Part shown: piece after piece, positions 60,265 to 64,000 of the stretch
How the letters are laid out: the number at the start of each line of letters is the position of its first letter
Numbering within the stretch: the stretch's first letter is position 1
Assembly: GCA_001418405.1 (NCBI GenBank)
Contig: LIQL01000130.1
Span: forward strand, 1-64,000
Source: Streptomyces diastatochromogenes
GTDB taxonomy: Bacteria > Actinomycetota > Actinomycetes > Streptomycetales > Streptomycetaceae
Length of the DNA stretch: 64,000 nucleotides
Reading direction: 5' to 3'
Program-made: the position numbers and the translations under genes
Notes under the pieces: model-generated
Databases searched by the model: none
Told to the model about the DNA's origin: nothing
The model's input: only the letters and a program-made list of their open reading frames with translations

Positions 60265-60617
60265 GCGGCCCTGACGAAGCCGTCAGCCAGGCACCTCAAG
60301 CCACCTTGTGGGGGGGGGCGAGGCCAGGCGCCGCCACCGGGTGGTCCGTGCCCATCCGTCATCATGTCAGGCACCCGTCATCGGACCGGGGCCGACTTCT
60401 GACACCGCCGCCGACGATTGCCCCGTGATCCGAGGTGCCAACCGGGAACAGTCAGCCCGGGCGGCACTGTTGCATCCATCGAGGGACCGGCGCCGCACGG
60501 GCGGGGGACACGGAGACCACAAGATCATTCCCCCCCCCGGAGAGGACCGGGCCCCGGGAGCGCGGCACGCCCGCCGCGCATTCGGACTGACACGTATTTC
60601 CGCAGGAGGACTGTTAC
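60265..60617. other. Intergenic region with homopolymer runs
   Basis: No gene was found. A run of nine G (60310-60318) and a run of nine C (60530-60538), in inverted relation 212 bases apart, are the notable features. The end holds the AGGAGG site of the next gene. Confidence 0.5.
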
Positions 60618-61451
60618 ATGACTGACCGGCCCTTGACGCTCATGGCGGTGCACGCCCACCCCGACGACGAAGCCACCGGAACCGGAGGAGTCCTCGCGCG
60701 GTACGCGGCGGAGGGCATCCGCACGGTGCTCGTGACGTGTACCGACGGCGGTTGCGGTGACGGACCCGGGGGTGCCAAGCCGGGCGATCCCGGGCACGAC
60801 CCGGCGGCCGTCGCCTCGATGCGCCGTCAAGAACTCCAGGCGAGCTGTGACGTCTTGAAGGTCAGCGATCTGGAGATGCTGGACTACGCCGACTCGGGAA
60901 TGACGGGCTGGCCGAGCAACGACGCCCCCGGATCCTTCTGGCAGACCCCCGTGGAGGAAGGCGCCGGCCGACTCGCGGAACTCATGCGGCACTACCGACC
61001 CGATGTGGTCGTCACCTACGACGAGAACGGCTTCTACGGTCACCCCGACCACATCCAGGCACACCGCATCACGATGGCGGCGTTGAAGATGACCGAGCTG
61101 ACGCCGAAGGTGTACTGGACGACGATGCCCCGCTCGGGGATGCAGCGGTTCGGGGAGATCATCCGCGAGTTCCACCCGGACATGCCGGAGCCGGACCCCG
61201 CCGAGGCCGCCGCGATGGCCAACATCGGTCTCCCCGACGAGGAGATCACCACGTGGGTGGACACCACCGCGTTCAGCGGCCAGAAGTTCGACTCGCTGGC
61301 CGCGCACGCCAGTCAGGGAGAGAACATCTTCTTCCTCAAGATGGGCAAGGAGAGGTTCGGTGAGTTGATGGGCATGGAGACCTTCGTCCGCGTCCAGGAC
61401 GCCACCGGCGCGACCGTACCCGAGAACGACCTCTTCGCCGGACTGCGCTGA
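60618..61451 (+). CDS. Mca/LmbE-type deacetylase (PIG-L family)
   Basis: A 277-residue PIG-L/LmbE protein. The zinc motif is MAVHAHPDDEATGTGGVLAR (AHPDDE), the middle NGFYGHPDHIQAHRITMAAL provides further ligands, and MLDYADSGMTGWPSND plus late PDEEITTWVDTTAFSGQKFD complete the fold. Close similarity in this pattern and length points to mycothiol S-conjugate amidase (Mca), which cleaves toxin-mycothiol adducts; MshB is the alternative. The RBS AGGAGG precedes the ATG by 9-10 bases. It stands alone. Confidence 0.85.
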   Translation: MTDRPLTLMAVHAHPDDEATGTGGVLARYAAEGIRTVLVTCTDGGCGDGPGGAKPGDPGHDPAAVASMRRQELQASCDVLKVSDLEMLDYADSGMTGWPSNDAPGSFWQTPVEEGAGRLAELMRHYRPDVVVTYDENGFYGHPDHIQAHRITMAALKMTELTPKVYWTTMPRSGMQRFGEIIREFHPDMPEPDPAEAAAMANIGLPDEEITTWVDTTAFSGQKFDSLAAHASQGENIFFLKMGKERFGELMGMETFVRVQDATGATVPENDLFAGLR

Positions 61452-61534
61452 TCCGCTCGCCCGACCGGGGCCCGGGAAGGCCCATCGACCGCAGGGCGCG
61501 ATCGAGCATGCTCACACACCCGGGGGCTTGTCCA

Positions 61535-61560
61535 CGCGGGTTGCGCTCCGGCAACCCGCG
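61535..61560. terminator. Perfect bidirectional hairpin between convergent genes
   Basis: CGCGGGTTGC-gctccg-GCAACCCGCG, a 10-bp perfect stem with a six-base loop, lies between the Mca-like gene and the LuxR gene stops. Confidence 0.75.
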
Positions 61561-61634
61561 ACCGGGCCGGCAGGCCCTCGCCGGCAGCGCGGACAGGGCT
61601 GCGGACAGGCCGGCCCCGTGGTCCCTGAGCGCCA

Positions 61635-63983
61635 TCAGCTCCCGGCGGGTTCGTCGCGCTGCTCGTACGTCCACAGCGCCAGTTGCGTGCGCGAGGTGAG
61701 CCCGAGCTTGCCCAGGATGCGTTCGACGTGGTTCTCCGCGGTGCGCTGCGCGATCGTCAGGCGCGCCGCGATGTCCTTGTTGGTCAGACCCTCGGCGACC
61801 AGCTCCGCGACCTGGCTCTCGCGCCGCGTCAACCCCGGCACCACCCCGGCCGCGTCGTCCAGTACGTAGGCCATCGCCTCGTCCACGGTGGCGCGCGCCC
61901 CGCGGCGGAAATCCCGCTCGAAGGCCGCGGCGGACAACGCCTCCCGCACCGCGGCCTCGAAGCGCAGATGCTGCGCGCGCATGAACGGCACCGAGCCCAG
62001 CCGCCCGCCCAGCGACTCCCACAACAGGTGCAGCACGCCCAGGAGCCGGGCCGCGCGCCGCGGGGCGTCCTGGGTGCTCCAGGCGATGACCTCCACACAC
62101 ATGGCCAGGCCCCACCAGTCCTGGAACGGGCGCAGCCGGGCGACGGCCGCCCTGGCATGCGCGATCGCGTCGGCGGGCGCGCCCGCCCGCCGGGCCAGCA
62201 GGGCGCGGGCGAGCAGAGCCATGCCGTACAGCCAGGACTCGTCGTGCGCGCGGGCAGCCGCCTCGACCTCGCCGCACGCCTCGTCGGCCGCGGCGACCTC
62301 ACCTCCGTAGGCGTGCGCGAGGGCGAACTTGACCCGGCATTCGAGGGCCGCGTCCAGGCAGTCCTGCGCGCGGAACTCGGTGCCCGCCCGCGCGAACAGC
62401 TCGGCGGCGCTCGCGAAGTCCTCGCGCCACACGGCGAGGATCCCCTGATGGTGCCACACCCAGGCCGACTCCCGCCGGTGGCCGCCCCGCCTGGCCGCGG
62501 CCTCGCACCCGGCGAGCGCACGCTGCACATCGGCGTCCGGGTCGCCCTGCAGGATGCCCAGGTACGTCTCGGTGACGAGGGCGTGCACGCGGACGGCGGG
62601 ATCCGGGCCGGCCGCGTCCTCGCCGTCGTCCTTCGGATCGTCGGCGGCGAGCAACTGCGACAGCCAGCGGCGGCCCTCGGACAGCAGACCCGCGGTGATC
62701 CAGTAGTGCCGGGGCGACACGGCCAGGGCCAGACCGGCCCGCGCCTGCCCGGGCCGTTCCAGACAGAACTCCAGGGCCGCGCGCAGGTTCGGATGTTCCA
62801 GGCGCAGCCGCGTGAACCATTCGACCTGCCGGGGCCCGAACCACTCCCGCCCGGCCCGAGCGGTCAGTTCCGCGTACCGGTCCCGATGCCGGCCGCGCAG
62901 CGCGTCGAGCAAGCCGGACGCGGCCAGCCGCTCGTGCCCGTACTCCCGTACCGTCTCCAGCATGTGGTAGCGCGAACGTCCCTTCTCCTGGCGGCAGTTG
63001 ACGATCGACCTGGCGACAAGGGCATCGAGGGTGTCGAGCAGGGCGCCGGGCGGCAGCTCGGCGTCCGTGCAGACCCGTTCGAGGCTCTCCAGGTCGAAGC
63101 CGCCGCGGAACACCGAGGCCCGCGCCCACAGCAGCCGCTCGCGCCCCGTGCACAGCTCGTGGCTCCAGTCGATCAGCGCGCGCAAGGTGCGCTGCCGGTC
63201 GGCGGCGACGCGGCTGCCCCCGGTCAGCAGCGCGAACCGGTCCGTGAGCCGCTCCAGGATCTCCGGCGGCGTCAGGCTCCGGACGCGGGCCGCCGCCAGC
63301 TCGATCGCGAAGGGCAGCCCGTCCAGCCGGCGCACGAGCTCGACGACGGCAGCGGCGTCGGACTCGGACACGGCGAAGCCCGGCAGCACGGCGGCGGCCC
63401 GATCGGCGAACAGCGCGACGGCCGGATTGCCGCTCACCGCGCGCACGCCGCCGTGACCCGCGTCCGCGTCCGGCACCGGCAACGGCTCCACGGAGAAGAC
63501 CTGCTCGCCCGCTATGCCGAGCGGCTGCCGGCTGGTCGCCAGGACGCGCAGCCCGGGCGCGCCCCGCAGCAGTGCGTCGGCGAGACGGGCGCACGCTTCG
63601 ATCAGGTGCTCGCAGTTGTCCAGGACCAACAGGGCGCGCCGCTCGCGCAGCCGGGCGGTGAGGACGGCCGTCGCGTCGGCGCCGGGGTGCGCCGGGGGCG
63701 CCGTGTCGAGGACGCCGAGGACGCTCGGTGCGAGCAACTCGGGGTCCTGTAGGTCGGCGAGTTCGGCGACGTACACGCCGTCGGGGAAGGCGGAGCGCGC
63801 CGCGTTCGCCGCCACGCGCTGCGCCAGCCGGGTCTTGCCCACACCGCCGACCCCGCTGAGCGTGACCAGGCGCGCGCCGGAGAGCAGCCGGGCGATCCGG
63901 GCCGTCTCCGCCCGCCGCCCGATCAGCGGCGTCAGTTCACCGCCGAGGCCGACGAACGCCCCCGTGACCGCCCCCGTTTCCAT
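61635..63983 (-). CDS. ATPase-LuxR regulator of the AfsR/LAL-like type
   Basis: A 782-residue regulator. An NB-ARC-like ATPase (1-330) with Walker A in LVTLSGVGGVGKTRLAQRVA, Walker B in ALLVLDNCEHLI, and the sensor motif TSRQPLG; then a winged helix region (LPFAIELAAARVRSL, IDWSHELCTGRERLLWARA, MLETVREYGHERLAASG); TPR-like helical repeats (about 420-690); a C-terminal LuxR HTH (LTRRESQVAELVAEGLTNKD, IAARLTIAQRTAENHVERIL, GKLGLTSRTQLALWTYEQ). These large ATP-dependent activators often control secondary metabolism or redox genes; the target is unknown. Confidence 0.9.
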   Translation of the reverse strand: METGAVTGAFVGLGGELTPLIGRRAETARIARLLSGARLVTLSGVGGVGKTRLAQRVAANAARSAFPDGVYVAELADLQDPELLAPSVLGVLDTAPPAHPGADATAVLTARLRERRALLVLDNCEHLIEACARLADALLRGAPGLRVLATSRQPLGIAGEQVFSVEPLPVPDADAGHGGVRAVSGNPAVALFADRAAAVLPGFAVSESDAAAVVELVRRLDGLPFAIELAAARVRSLTPPEILERLTDRFALLTGGSRVAADRQRTLRALIDWSHELCTGRERLLWARASVFRGGFDLESLERVCTDAELPPGALLDTLDALVARSIVNCRQEKGRSRYHMLETVREYGHERLAASGLLDALRGRHRDRYAELTARAGREWFGPRQVEWFTRLRLEHPNLRAALEFCLERPGQARAGLALAVSPRHYWITAGLLSEGRRWLSQLLAADDPKDDGEDAAGPDPAVRVHALVTETYLGILQGDPDADVQRALAGCEAAARRGGHRRESAWVWHHQGILAVWREDFASAAELFARAGTEFRAQDCLDAALECRVKFALAHAYGGEVAAADEACGEVEAAARAHDESWLYGMALLARALLARRAGAPADAIAHARAAVARLRPFQDWWGLAMCVEVIAWSTQDAPRRAARLLGVLHLLWESLGGRLGSVPFMRAQHLRFEAAVREALSAAAFERDFRRGARATVDEAMAYVLDDAAGVVPGLTRRESQVAELVAEGLTNKDIAARLTIAQRTAENHVERILGKLGLTSRTQLALWTYEQRDEPAGS

Positions 63984-64000
63984 GAGCGGTCATCTTACGG

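Noticed and set aside
1-64000. tRNA, rRNA, CRISPR arrays, prophage or integrative elements
   Set aside because: No cloverleaf-like sequence, direct-repeat array, integrase, phage structural gene or attachment site pair was seen.

Overview
The window is very GC-rich, with a strong G/C preference at third codon positions, GGAGG-type ribosome binding sites and frequent GTG/TTG starts. Together with mycothiol-type chemistry, many TetR/MarR/LuxR regulators, a SpoIIE-type phosphatase and a modular type I PKS, this points to a Streptomyces or close relative. No rRNA, tRNA, CRISPR array or intact insertion sequence was found.

Layout. (1) 1-4983: the edge of a glycosyltransferase gene, a DUF3291 gene with its cysteine-rich ArsR-like regulator, a secreted protein, an APH-type kinase, a DoxX-like membrane protein and a VOC protein. 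(2) 5049-9083: two paralogous COG4705-type membrane proteins with near-identical promoter blocks, next to a convergent OmpR-type two-component pair. (3) 9355-21654: a dormancy/hypoxia island that mirrors the mycobacterial DosR regulon and the Streptomyces OsdR/OsdK region. It holds PPK2, four CBS-pair proteins (three clearly with a C-terminal BON domain, the fourth with a similar tail), an Rv1733c-like membrane protein, a DevR-like regulator, a DevS-like GAF kinase, two universal stress proteins, a cyclic-nucleotide-binding protein, an HTH-PPOX fusion and an Acg-type nitroreductase. Six copies of a 16-bp inverted-repeat box close to AGGGCCGnACGGnCCC sit in its promoter regions. (4) 21942-35017: APC permease, BAAT-type hydrolase, two MDR oxidoreductases, methyltransferase, TetX-like monooxygenase, TetR regulator, a large SpoIIE-type phosphatase, SMI1/KNR4 and DUF1963 proteins and small or unknown genes. 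(5) 35323-43662: one 2779-residue PKS, AL-ACP-KS-AT-DH-KR-ACP-TE, whose KR has lost its NADPH-binding loop. (6) 43828-50692: glycolate/lactate oxidase (FAD + Fe-S fusion), alanine-glyoxylate-type aminotransferase, IclR regulator and lactate/glycolate permease, which form a 2-hydroxyacid utilisation locus. (7) 50741-56596: glutaredoxin-like membrane protein, MarR plus hydrolase, a second hydrolase, gene and transposase remnants, a coiled-coil protein, and TetR plus SDR. (8) 57149-60264: a coupled quartet of XRE regulator, ImmA/IrrE metallopeptidase, seven-helix MAB_1171c/DUF6545 membrane protein and MpaB-like oxygenase, preceded by two identical CAATTAATTG palindromes. This is the best candidate for an undescribed system. 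(9) 60618-63983: an Mca/LmbE-type deacetylase and a large ATPase-LuxR regulator.

How the parts may work together. Region 3 looks like one regulon: OsdK-like sensor to OsdR-like regulator to the palindromic boxes, acting on energy-sensing CBS proteins, stress proteins, polyphosphate use and flavin redox proteins. Region 2 looks like a smaller circuit of the same general kind. Region 6 is a transport, oxidation and transamination route for glycolate or lactate under IclR control. Region 8 is arranged like a signalling unit in which an HTH repressor is removed by its partner protease.
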